A program made the translations under genes and the position numbers. Below are positions 5,872-6,042 of a DNA stretch of 6,042 bases, piece after piece. The notes beneath the pieces are model-generated. The model ran no database searches. It was not told the origin of the DNA and saw nothing but the letters and a program-made list of their open reading frames with translations. Positions within the stretch are counted from its first letter, which is position 1, and the number at the start of each line of letters is the position of its first letter. Where the stretch lies: positions 1 to 6,042 of the forward strand of contig DBVJ01000059.1 in assembly GCA_002308115.1 (NCBI GenBank), given 5' to 3'. This stretch comes from Lachnospiraceae bacterium UBA1267. Its GTDB lineage: Bacteria > Bacillota > Clostridia > Lachnospirales > Lachnospiraceae.

Positions 5872-6042
5872 TTTACCTGCTCCGAGAAGACTTCTCTGGC
5901 CTTAAGGAAAGCTTCATCGATGCCCGAAGGATCTTTGCCGCCTGCCTGCGCCATGTTGGGCCGTCCGCCGCCTCCGCCTTTCACAAGCGGGGCGATGTTC
6001 TTGATGATGTTGCCCGCATGCGCGCCGCGCTTTACGGCTCCG
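5868..6042 (-). CDS. alaS: Alanine--tRNA ligase, C-terminal end, runs off window
   Basis: AlaRS charges tRNA-Ala with alanine in the cytoplasm. Only the last 57 codons are present, the 5' part lying beyond 6042. The residues [20 protein letters not shown] followed by [19 protein letters not shown] are the characteristic C-terminal DHHA1 segment, with its glycine run and AQAGGKDP motif. The TGA stop at 5868-5870 overlaps the ATG of the next gene (ATGA), so termination is coupled to initiation of the membrane protein. As only the end is visible, nothing can be said about the catalytic or editing domains. alaS is the first visible gene of the operon that ends with recU. Confidence 0.95.
   Translation of the reverse strand, partial: GAVKRGAHAGNIIKNIAPLVKGGGGGRPNMAQAGGKDPSGIDEAFLKAREVFSEQVK

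Noticed and set aside
1..6042. Mobile element, CRISPR array, toxin-antitoxin or defence system
   Set aside because: All coding space is filled by housekeeping genes plus one unknown membrane protein, and there are no spaced repeats, transposase or integrase motifs.

Overview
The window looks like core chromosome of a low-to-mid GC member of the Bacillota, most likely class Clostridia and plausibly Lachnospiraceae. The indications, by eye, are a RecU-type Holliday junction resolvase, a GyrB/ParE subunit without the proteobacterial insertion, strong AAGGAG ribosome binding sites, a tRNA gene without an encoded CCA, and protein wording that matches clostridial homologues from memory. No database search was possible.

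Every supported gene is on the minus strand, and the window is almost fully coding. In transcription order (high to low coordinates) the layout is as follows. (1) The 3' end of alaS, a two-helix membrane protein of unknown function, an RluA-family rRNA/tRNA pseudouridine synthase and recU. alaS/unknown and synthase/recU overlap by 4 nt (ATGA), so this is one tight operon whose promoter lies outside the window. (2) A good sigma-A-type promoter, tRNA-Leu(CAA) and, 27 nt further on, secG; the tRNA and the SecG message probably share a transcript. (3) An 82-nt gap with a perfect 10-bp hairpin, then smpB, closed by a Rho-independent terminator that overlaps its stop codon. (4) A second clear promoter, a leader of about 65 nt with two small hairpins, then a type IIA topoisomerase pair: subunit B (GTG start) and the N-terminal third of subunit A, which runs off the window.

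The genes serve translation and its quality control (alaS, pseudouridine synthase, tRNA-Leu, smpB), protein export (secG), recombination (recU) and DNA topology (subunits B and A). I see no mobile element, CRISPR array, toxin system, phage gene or other accessory island, and nothing that amounts to an undescribed system. The points worth a second look are small: the tRNA-secG arrangement, the secG-smpB hairpin combined with a weak smpB ribosome binding site, the topoisomerase leader, the absence of rnr between secG and smpB, and the unknown membrane protein in the alaS operon.
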